A DNA stretch of 40,014 nucleotides from Acetofilamentum sp. (GTDB lineage: Bacteria; Bacteroidota; Bacteroidia; Bacteroidales; JAADGE01). Within the stretch, counting starts at the first letter, position 1; every line of letters starts with the position of its first letter. The stretch is taken from the NCBI GenBank assembly GCA_020720705.1, contig DYOJ01000001.1, forward strand, positions 1-40,014, in the 5' to 3' direction. The notes beneath the pieces were generated by a model. It saw only the letters and a program-made list of their open reading frames with translations, ran no database searches and was not told the DNA's origin. The translations under genes were made by a program, and so were the position numbers. This document shows, in pieces, positions 1-6,768 of the stretch.

Positions 1-54
1 CGGAAAATCGAAGGTATTGAACAGGTAAGCAAATACAGGATTTTCTGCTTTCAT
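1..54 (-). CDS. start of a gene cut by the window edge (partial)
   Basis: On the minus strand an ATG at 54 opens a frame of 18 codons with no stop before the window edge; it begins MKAENPVFAYLF. It starts 10 bases after the stop codon of the upstream membrane-protein gene on the same strand. That spacing is typical of operon neighbours and is the main reason to believe it. Nothing can be said about function from 18 residues. Confidence 0.4.
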   Translation of the reverse strand, partial: MKAENPVFAYLFNTFDFP

Positions 55-64
55 TCGAGTAACG

Positions 65-1672
65 TTATTTCTTTAATTCGTTTGTTTTCAACAACATAAA
101 CTCTGTGCTGAACGAGGTTGAAGTCCGAAGCAAATTTGTCATATCTTCAGATAAAATATCGGCATTTATGTAATAAAACACCAGATATTCAGGCAATTCC
201 GATTCCGTATTTTGTAAAGTTTCCGCCAATTTTATTTGGGTGATAATTTCTTTATTTGTAAACACAGCTTTTGCCAGCGCAGTGTGTGCAGAAACTACGG
301 CATAATCTATGTCTGCAAGTTCAGTTTGGTAAAATTCGATGTCTGCTTTTTCGACAACAGGAACAATACTGAAATTGTAGTATCGCTTTTCGAGAGGCGA
401 AAAATTTACGACATTATAAAAAAACAAAGCACAGATGCCGGCAAGGCTTGCTAAATATATAAACACAAACTTTAATTTTTGAGACAGAAATTTCACAAAA
501 GCTAACGCCAATGAAGCATTAAGTATCAGCCACATAACATGCGAAAAGGTTAAATATCTGTTTGCTCCGTTATACTCGGAATATTCTGCCCCCATGAGTA
601 AACCGGCACCGATTAAACTGGATATCAACAAGAATGCGGAAAACAAAATCAGTGCACGCTCGGCATAAGTAAGATATTTCCACGAAAAAAACAAAGCTCC
701 GAGTAATCCGAAGAAGAATACGAGCGTAAAAATATCGGACGAAACGGATAATTCAAAAAATTTGACAAAAACATCGTCAAAATTATCGGGATTAAAAAGG
801 TATAATGCCGAGCGGATATATTTCTTTATCAAAAAGCCGGCGGGAATCAGGAATGAAGCGGAAATGATGAGCACAAGGGTTCGTGTTCGTTTATTTTTTT
901 CGGCACGAACGCGCTTAACTGCCAAATAAACCATTGCCGGTATCCACAAAAACAGCATAAATGCACCCTGATAATGAAACAAAGTCGGGAACGCAGCAAG
1001 TAAACCGAGTAGCAGAAGTTTGAACAAAGTCCGAATTCGATTGGTCGCAAAAACAAGCACACCCACATAGAGCGAAAAAGCACTTGCCATGATCAAGTAA
1101 GCGTAATAACGGACATAATGAAATGCGGAGGCAGTCCAAACAGAAATTGACATAAGTAACAGAAAAACAGCAATATAAGGGAATAATTGACGCATACTTT
1201 TTCGCCACGCCGCAAGCAAAACAAAGCTCAAAATGAACGCATAAAAATACCACAAATTCGACTCCGATTTCCAATCAAACGTATCATTATCAGTAGCATA
1301 GTTATAAAACGGATAGCGAAGATGACATTCGAGACGGTACGGACGCAAAACAATGTTGTCAAAATAATCGGTATCCGAAGTATTAAGGTCTGAAAACCAA
1401 GACGGTATGCCGCTTTGTTCAACCCCTTCCGTAACACCGTCAATGATATTCAGTTCATCGGACACGGAAATATATTTATTCAACTCGGAAGTTCGGTTGT
1501 TTATCAAAATGACGGACAAAATACTTGCAAACAGATATAAAAGTGCAATTTCAACCATGCTTGGCTTAAACAAGGGAATTGTCACGCCCGTTTTTGGCAC
1601 CACATCGGACGATTTTTCGGGTGTTTTATCAATCGGTTTTTGAGTTATTTTATCTTTTGTATATTTTGCCAT
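65..1672 (-). CDS. polytopic inner-membrane protein, GT-C-like topology, function unknown
   Basis: The protein has 535 residues. A charged, Lys/Thr/Pro-rich cytoplasmic head (about 1-38) is followed by one membrane segment (about 39-58), a hydrophilic loop of about 75 residues that is acidic and rich in Asp/Tyr (about 59-133), and then roughly nine or ten more hydrophobic segments. A soluble tail of about 100 residues follows. A large first extracytoplasmic loop followed by many helices is the layout of GT-C glycosyltransferases and related lipid-linked-sugar enzymes. The sequence alone does not prove that activity, and an O-antigen-type or other multispanning protein is also possible. It starts 17 bases after the LRR-TPR lipoprotein gene and is probably co-transcribed with it. 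Confidence 0.75.
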   Translation of the reverse strand: MAKYTKDKITQKPIDKTPEKSSDVVPKTGVTIPLFKPSMVEIALLYLFASILSVILINNRTSELNKYISVSDELNIIDGVTEGVEQSGIPSWFSDLNTSDTDYFDNIVLRPYRLECHLRYPFYNYATDNDTFDWKSESNLWYFYAFILSFVLLAAWRKSMRQLFPYIAVFLLLMSISVWTASAFHYVRYYAYLIMASAFSLYVGVLVFATNRIRTLFKLLLLGLLAAFPTLFHYQGAFMLFLWIPAMVYLAVKRVRAEKNKRTRTLVLIISASFLIPAGFLIKKYIRSALYLFNPDNFDDVFVKFFELSVSSDIFTLVFFFGLLGALFFSWKYLTYAERALILFSAFLLISSLIGAGLLMGAEYSEYNGANRYLTFSHVMWLILNASLALAFVKFLSQKLKFVFIYLASLAGICALFFYNVVNFSPLEKRYYNFSIVPVVEKADIEFYQTELADIDYAVVSAHTALAKAVFTNKEIITQIKLAETLQNTESELPEYLVFYYINADILSEDMTNLLRTSTSFSTEFMLLKTNELKK

Positions 1673-1689
1673 ACATGTCTTATTTTCAG

Positions 1690-2658
1690 TTATTTACAAT
1701 ACAATTTAATGGTTTGAATTGCTTGTTTTAAGCCAAGTTTTTCGGCATTATTCCAATAAATGCACGCTGAATCTTGTTTTCCCTGCGCATACATGATAAG
1801 ACCTTTGTTGTAATGCACCACCGGTAATTTCGCATCTAATTTTAAGGCTCTGTTGTAGTCTCGCAGTGCTGCATCAATGTTGCCGTTCGATTGTCGGGCT
1901 ATTCCTCTGTTTCGATATGCAAATGCTAAATCGGGGTCTTCAATAATCGCTTTTGTGTAAAAGAAAATTGCCTCATCATTTTTGTTAAGAGCCTGTAATT
2001 GAGCACCTTTATTCAGGTAAAAATTTGCGGTATCTTCAGTTAAAATAACACTGAAACGGAACTCGGTCTCGGGCAAGGTTTTCCGGATTTCGCTGTGTTT
2101 CAGTATCGGAATCGGATTTCGATATAAACGCACCAATTTCAATGCTTTGAGATTAAAAAATGTATTTGGGAGGCTTTGGATGTCGTTCCACGCCAGATTT
2201 AAGTCCTGTAAATTTTGCAAATTTCCGATAGTTTCGGGCAAATTTCGAAGTAGGGAGTGTGCAATATTCAAGTGCGTAAGCGAAGTGAGTTGTGTCAAAA
2301 CCACCGGAAAAGTATCCAAGGGATTTGAGGCTAACGAAAGATGTTCCAAGTTCTTAAGTTTCAAAATATCATCGGGTATGCTATTTATTTGATTTCGAGA
2401 GAGATTCAACGATTTCAGATTGACCAATCGGAATATTTCCGGCGGAATTGAAGTGAACTTATTTCCGGAAAGATTCAAAGTTTCAATGTCAGTTAAATTT
2501 GTAAAATCATCGGGCAAGGCATCCAAATTCTGATAGGATAAATCCAAATTGTGCACATTTTCAGGTTCATCTAAAGCCTCTTCGAGTGTATCTGCAGGTT
2601 TGCACGAAACCCAAAACAGTATCAAAACAAACGCACTTCTTAAAAAAAACAGTTTCAT
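1690..2658 (-). CDS. leucine-rich-repeat plus TPR lipoprotein
   Basis: The protein has 322 residues from the ATG at 2658. It begins with a lipoprotein-type signal (MKLFFLR, hydrophobic core, then WVSC with the lipidated Cys at about 19). About seven leucine-rich repeats of 23 residues, of the bacterial LxxLxLSxNxLxxLP type, occupy about 35-195. Two to three tetratricopeptide repeats follow at about 213-320 (for example a stretch with AFAYRNRGIA). It is probably anchored in the outer or inner membrane and likely serves as a protein-protein interaction scaffold; no enzyme motif is visible. The frame is open further upstream to 2706. The start at 2658 is preferred because it places the signal peptide at the N-terminus and because a promoter lies inside the extra upstream codons. 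It is the first gene of a probable three-gene minus-strand unit. Confidence 0.85.
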   Translation of the reverse strand: MKLFFLRSAFVLILFWVSCKPADTLEEALDEPENVHNLDLSYQNLDALPDDFTNLTDIETLNLSGNKFTSIPPEIFRLVNLKSLNLSRNQINSIPDDILKLKNLEHLSLASNPLDTFPVVLTQLTSLTHLNIAHSLLRNLPETIGNLQNLQDLNLAWNDIQSLPNTFFNLKALKLVRLYRNPIPILKHSEIRKTLPETEFRFSVILTEDTANFYLNKGAQLQALNKNDEAIFFYTKAIIEDPDLAFAYRNRGIARQSNGNIDAALRDYNRALKLDAKLPVVHYNKGLIMYAQGKQDSACIYWNNAEKLGLKQAIQTIKLYCK

Positions 2659-2673
2659 CTCATTTTTTTCAGC

Positions 2674-2707
2674 CAAAAGTAAAAAAACTTCTTTACTTTG
2701 TGTCAAA
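2674..2707 (-). promoter_or_regulatory. Bacteroidetes-type promoter of the LRR-TPR lipoprotein gene
   Basis: On the minus strand, TTTG (plus positions 2704-2707) is followed by 22 bases and then TACTTTTG (2674-2681), an exact match to the TAnnTTTG -7 element. Transcription would begin about 8-10 bases before the ATG at 2658, giving a very short leader. This supports the 2658 start over the longer open frame. Confidence 0.6.
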
Positions 2708-2739
2708 ATTTTGTAAAATTTAAAAAAATTTAAAAAAAT

Positions 2740-3024
2740 ATGAACGTCTATTTCCTTTTTTATTTATTTGCGGTAAATATAATATCGGCACTCATTTTTA
2801 TATCCGACAAACGGAAAGCACAAAAAAAACTCAGGCGAATTCCTGAAAAAACGCTACACATTTTTGAACTTTTAGGCGGAGTGTTCAGCATCCTGCCTCT
2901 GATGTATTTTATCCGGCATAAGAACAGGAAATTTTCATACTATTGGTTCACATGGCTTATGATATTGCTATGGACAGGCGGGATTACTTATTACATTTTG
3001 AATGGAAACTTCGTTAGATTTTAG
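2740..3024 (+). CDS. DUF1294 family small membrane protein
   Basis: The protein has 94 residues. An N-terminal membrane helix is followed by SDKRKAQKK, RIPEKTL, LLGG and a histidine-lysine-rich FIRHKNRKFSY segment, then a final hydrophobic helix. The order DKxxA, RIPE, LLGG, RHKxxK is the DUF1294 signature. The family is a small integral membrane protein of unknown role, sometimes fused to cold-shock domains in other bacteria. It is transcribed divergently from the LRR-TPR gene. The only nearby promoter-like element on this strand (TTACTTTG, around 2693-2700) is imperfect. Confidence 0.85.
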   Translation: MNVYFLFYLFAVNIISALIFISDKRKAQKKLRRIPEKTLHIFELLGGVFSILPLMYFIRHKNRKFSYYWFTWLMILLWTGGITYYILNGNFVRF

Positions 3025-3131
3025 CATTTAGACGATTTACATTAGAACTAAATCACTTAATTTCAACAAGTTACACTAAGATAAAAAAAAGTTGCGATTA
3101 TCGGAATATATCTAACGTGAGGTGTTTCGTG

Positions 3132-4010
3132 CTATAAATAATTTTCGATATTCTCGTCGGTTTTTAAACCCATTTTAGTGCGTAATCGAAATCGTGTCAT
3201 CTCAACGGCTCTGACTGTTTGTCCGGTAATTGCCGAAATTTCTTTGGTTGTGTGTTTAAGTTTAAGCATTGCTGCCATTTTTAATTCTGATTTTGTTAAA
3301 TCGGGATATTTTTGCAACATTTTAGTAAAAAAGTTTGGATTTACTTTTTCAAAAGAAATAAATAGTTCTTCCCATTTTTCATTCAAATTTAAACATTCAA
3401 TATTTTTAAATACTTCATCTATAAAAGGTTTACATAGATGATTATTTGTGCAATGCGGAATTTTGGTTAATGTGTCATAAATATTTTTTAATAGTTCGTT
3501 GTATTTATTCATTAATAAAATTCGGTTGTTCAATTCAGTATTTATTAATTCAATTTTTTCTTCGTGAAATTTTTTTTCATTTTCAAAGAAGGATTCTTTT
3601 TTGGTTATAAAATGCTTATATGACTCAGTAAATCTGAGCATTGCATTAATTCTGCCTATTAATTCAAATTCGACGACAGGTTTTCTGATATAATCAATTG
3701 CTCCGGATTCATAAGCTAATAATAAATCTTCCGAACTTTTCATCATTCCGGTGCAGATTATTACAGGGATACAGGCAGTTTCGGAATTGTTTTTTAATTT
3801 TTTAATCAGTTCAATACCTGAAATATTCGGCATATCCCAGTCACTTATAATTAAGTCCGGAATTTCATTTTTAATAATTTTAAGGGCAGATTCTGCATTA
3901 AAAGCGTTCAGAATTTCATATTTATTAGTTGATTTTAATAATATTTGATTGATTACAAAAATAGCTTCTGCATCATCGTCAATTACCAAAATCTTATAAA
4001 TTTTTTCCAT
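3132..4010 (-). CDS. response regulator: receiver, helical linker, LuxR-type HTH
   Basis: The protein has 292 residues. The receiver domain (about 4-125) has the acidic triad D11-D13, the phospho-acceptor D57 in the motif ISDWDMP, T87 and K110 followed by Pro, so it should be phosphorylatable. A charged helical region of about 100 residues (about 125-225) follows, containing a short coiled-coil-like stretch and a Cys-His cluster near 187-193 (HCTNNHLC). The C-terminus (about 235-290) is a LuxR/GerE-like helix-turn-helix with KEISAITGQTVRAVE as the recognition region. The gene begins one base after the stop codon of the sensor kinase gene, so the two are translationally coupled and form a cognate pair. 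Its target is unknown. The divergent promoter of the giant surface protein, with its direct repeats, is the obvious candidate. Confidence 0.9.
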   Translation of the reverse strand: MEKIYKILVIDDDAEAIFVINQILLKSTNKYEILNAFNAESALKIIKNEIPDLIISDWDMPNISGIELIKKLKNNSETACIPVIICTGMMKSSEDLLLAYESGAIDYIRKPVVEFELIGRINAMLRFTESYKHFITKKESFFENEKKFHEEKIELINTELNNRILLMNKYNELLKNIYDTLTKIPHCTNNHLCKPFIDEVFKNIECLNLNEKWEELFISFEKVNPNFFTKMLQKYPDLTKSELKMAAMLKLKHTTKEISAITGQTVRAVEMTRFRLRTKMGLKTDENIENYL

Positions 4011-4011
4011 T

Positions 4012-6402
4012 TTAAGTCCTTAAATTACTGATAATTTTTTGAAATTTCTCGTCATTTCCCTTCGCAACTGTTTCTAAAATTTCGGAACACAAACTTATGA
4101 GTATTTCTGAATGATTTTCGGTTTTTATTTTTTCGATAACCGAGTTTATTGCTGAAATTTTATAAATCGGAATCTCAGAAAGTTCCTTGATATAAGGTTG
4201 AATTGCATTTTTTTCACTTTCAGATAAATTTATAGCCGAACTTTTATTTTCAATTTTTTCTAATTCCTGAACTTCAAAATTTTCTGCTTTTGGTAAACTG
4301 AATGTGAATGTGGTTTTGTTTTTTTCTGATGAAACTTTAATTATTTTACCATGACTTTCGATAGCTAATTTGCAGAAAGACAAGCCCAAACCGGAGGAGT
4401 ATTTTTTTGCATTTTTGCCAACTTGTGTAAATTTATCGAAAATTTTGTCGAGATATTCCGGCGGAATTTCTTCTCCTTGGTTTGTGATAGAAAATAATAT
4501 TTCATCTTGATAATCAGCAACCTCAATTTTAATTTCCGAATTTGAAGGTGAATATTTTACAGCATTTGTGAATAGATTTATCAAAACACGGTTAATGACA
4601 TTAATATCACACTTTACACTTATTTTTTCGTCCAAATTATTCACAATTTGTATGTTTGTGTTTTGAGCTAATGTATTAATTTCTTTTAAAGATGTTTCTA
4701 TCAAATTCAAAACCGGTACACTCTCAAAATTCAAATTAATTCTTGATTTTTCGTATTTGTAAACATCAAGTATATTTTGTATCAGATTTAGCATTGAGTA
4801 TGATATTGTTTCTACTTTTTCAATTTGTCTGTCGGTAGCATATAATCTGATATTTTGTAATATGTTTAGTGGATTTTTCAAGTCGTGGATTATCATCTGC
4901 ATCATCCCTTCTTTAAAATTTGATAGTTCTACAAGTTTATCATTTATTTGACGCAATTCTTCTGATTGTTGCAAAATTTCTTCGTTTTTTTCCGATAATT
5001 TTGCAATAAACTTTTTCATTATCCGACTGTTGCGAATAATTAAAACAATTAAAATTCCGGCAAGGAGCAAAATTGCAATAACCGAAAATATTAATATTCG
5101 CTGATTACTAATTGTTTTCTTCTTGATTTCTGCATCTTTTTCCAAAACCAAATTCTCGGTTTTCAGATATTTTGTATCGAAAACAGTTTGCAACGAATCT
5201 AACGAAACACTGCGTTCTGCTTGATTTATTGAATCTTTCAAAAAATCGTATTTTTCGTAATAATCAAGTGCTACGCCGGAATTATTAAGCTTTTTATTAG
5301 TTTTTATCAATGCTTGGTATGATTTTAATATTTCGGGATAACTCTCTATTTCAATGAAAATTAGATGTGCTTTCAGATAGTATTCCAAAGAAACAGAATA
5401 ATTTTTTTTATAAAAATACGCTTCGCCGATATTATGATTTGCAGTGGCAGCAATATACTTAATTCCAATTTCTTCTGCAAGAGCTGCAGTTTTTTTCAGA
5501 TATTCAATTGCTTTGTCATATTGTTTTTGTTCAATGAAAAGTAAACCAATGTTTGTATTAACAGCTGCTTCAACCTGTTTACTTGGCTGTTTTAAAAGAT
5601 ATTCAAGTGCTTGCTTATACTTTTCTTCTGCTTTTTGATATTCTGCTTTTTTCTTATACATAACCCCCATTGCGTTACAAAATCTTGCGGCATCAGTATA
5701 ATTTTCATTTTTTACACATTCGTTTTGTGCTTTTGAGAGGTATTTTTCTGCATCTTCATATTTCTCTTCTTCTACCAAAAGTCCACCTATTTTACCGTAA
5801 AGCGAAATCAAACTCGATTGTTCGTTTAATTCTGTAAATAATTCTTCTGCCAGTAAATAGTTTTCCAAAGCTGTTTTAAAATTTCCTTTTAACTGATATA
5901 CAAGACCTATGTTTGTATAACAAGATGCCAAATCTTTTTTAGTACCCGATTTAATTTGAATTTCTTTTTCTTTTTCGAATGAAATTAACGAAGAATCGTA
6001 ATTTGACTGTACCTGATATATACAACCCAAATATCTGTAACTTACAGCTTTTTGTTCAATGTTTTCAAATTTTTCCGAAAATTGAATTGCTAAATTTGAG
6101 TTTGATTTACAACTTTCGTATTCTGCTCTATAATAATTTAACAGTGCAAATGAATTATAAATTTTGCTGTTCAACTCGGATATTTTTAGTTCTTCAGATA
6201 ATTTTAACGCTTCATTAGTGTACTCGTAACTTTTTTCTAAATCTATTTTAAGATGTTTTGATGATAATTCGAGTAAAGTTTCAATTTTTTCTTTACCGTT
6301 TTGTGTTCTAACAACATTAAGCAAACTATCAATTGCTTGATTTTGCGAAAAAGAAAAATAATTTATTGATAAAAATAATATTACGAGAATTAGTTTTTTC
6401 AT
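4012..6402 (-). CDS. TPR-containing sensor histidine kinase
   Basis: The protein has 796 residues. A signal peptide (about 1-20, ending FSFSQ) leads to a periplasmic region of six or more tetratricopeptide repeats (about 80-395). A single membrane helix (about 436-456) is followed by a coiled coil (about 457-495). The dimerisation/phospho-acceptor helix carries H506 in MIIHDLKNPLN. The ATPase domain has N613 in the N box (LFTNAVKYS), NQGEEIP in the G1 position at 641 with Asn in place of the usual Asp, FDKF in the F box and SSGLGLSFCK in the G2 box. An extra helical tail of about 90 residues (705-796) is not part of the standard kinase core. This architecture, with periplasmic TPRs as sensor, is common in Bacteroidetes. 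It is operonic with the response regulator and divergent from the giant T9SS protein gene. Confidence 0.92.
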   Translation of the reverse strand: MKKLILVILFLSINYFSFSQNQAIDSLLNVVRTQNGKEKIETLLELSSKHLKIDLEKSYEYTNEALKLSEELKISELNSKIYNSFALLNYYRAEYESCKSNSNLAIQFSEKFENIEQKAVSYRYLGCIYQVQSNYDSSLISFEKEKEIQIKSGTKKDLASCYTNIGLVYQLKGNFKTALENYLLAEELFTELNEQSSLISLYGKIGGLLVEEEKYEDAEKYLSKAQNECVKNENYTDAARFCNAMGVMYKKKAEYQKAEEKYKQALEYLLKQPSKQVEAAVNTNIGLLFIEQKQYDKAIEYLKKTAALAEEIGIKYIAATANHNIGEAYFYKKNYSVSLEYYLKAHLIFIEIESYPEILKSYQALIKTNKKLNNSGVALDYYEKYDFLKDSINQAERSVSLDSLQTVFDTKYLKTENLVLEKDAEIKKKTISNQRILIFSVIAILLLAGILIVLIIRNSRIMKKFIAKLSEKNEEILQQSEELRQINDKLVELSNFKEGMMQMIIHDLKNPLNILQNIRLYATDRQIEKVETISYSMLNLIQNILDVYKYEKSRINLNFESVPVLNLIETSLKEINTLAQNTNIQIVNNLDEKISVKCDINVINRVLINLFTNAVKYSPSNSEIKIEVADYQDEILFSITNQGEEIPPEYLDKIFDKFTQVGKNAKKYSSGLGLSFCKLAIESHGKIIKVSSEKNKTTFTFSLPKAENFEVQELEKIENKSSAINLSESEKNAIQPYIKELSEIPIYKISAINSVIEKIKTENHSEILISLCSEILETVAKGNDEKFQKIISNLRT

Positions 6403-6417
6403 TTCTGATTTTTATAA

Positions 6418-6425
6418 CAAATATA
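6418..6425 (-). promoter_or_regulatory. possible -7 element for the sensor kinase/response regulator operon
   Basis: The minus strand reads TATATTTG here, an exact TAnnTTTG match. The nearest upstream TTTG (plus 6450-6453) is 24 bases away, longer than usual, and transcription would begin only about 8 bases before the ATG at 6402. AT-rich DNA yields such matches by chance, so this is tentative. Confidence 0.3.
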
Positions 6426-6484
6426 TCCCCCAAAATTAAAAAAATAAATCAAATATCCACTTTTTTTATTAGTCTTTTTTCAAA

Positions 6485-6522
6485 TTGTGAAAGTTTTGTG
6501 AGGTAGTTGTGAAAGTTTTGTG
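6485..6522. repeat. two exact 16-bp direct repeats, probable activator operator
   Basis: TTGTGAAAGTTTTGTG occurs at 6485-6500 and again, identically, at 6507-6522, a 22-bp period (about two helical turns). Both copies lie just upstream of the TTTG/TAnnTTTG promoter that faces the giant gene, centred roughly 60 and 80 bases before the expected transcription start. This is a classic activator position. The neighbouring LuxR-type response regulator is the natural candidate ligand, inferred from position only. Confidence 0.6.
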
Positions 6523-6531
6523 TAGGTATAT

Positions 6532-6565
6532 TTTGATTACAGGTGATTTATGTATTGTAACTTTG
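6532..6565 (+). promoter_or_regulatory. Bacteroidetes-type promoter of the giant T9SS protein gene
   Basis: TTTG (6532-6535) is followed by 22 bases and then TAACTTTG (6558-6565), an exact TAnnTTTG element. The 22-base spacing is the same as at two other promoters in this window. The start would lie near 6572, leaving a leader of about 195 bases before the ATG at 6769. Confidence 0.6.
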
Positions 6566-6768
6566 CAAATATGGAATAATTATATTTTTTCAATAATAAT
6601 AAATTACCCGAATATGCTTAAACATCTGTTAATCAGCAGGCTGAAAACAATTTCTGCACAAGAAATTCCAAGACAATCAGTGTTGAGATTTCATTTTTTT
6701 GGGTTAAATCACTCAAAATTTATTAAGTCAAATAAAATAATTTTAAATATTAATTAAAAATTCAAAAC

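Larger units (their letters stand above)
6403..6768. other. divergent intergenic region between sensor kinase and giant gene
   Basis: This is 366 bases of strongly AT-rich sequence. It holds a weak kinase-side promoter element, two exact 16-bp direct repeats (6485-6522) and a good promoter (6532-6565) firing toward the giant gene, and then an untranslated leader of about 195 bases. A short open frame (6509-6757) runs through the leader, but it looks neither coding nor conserved. No strong hairpin was seen. Confidence 0.6.

Noticed and set aside
6509..6757. 82-codon open frame in the leader of the giant gene
   Set aside because: It starts at a GTG inside the direct repeat, has no recognisable protein features, and fits better as untranslated leader.
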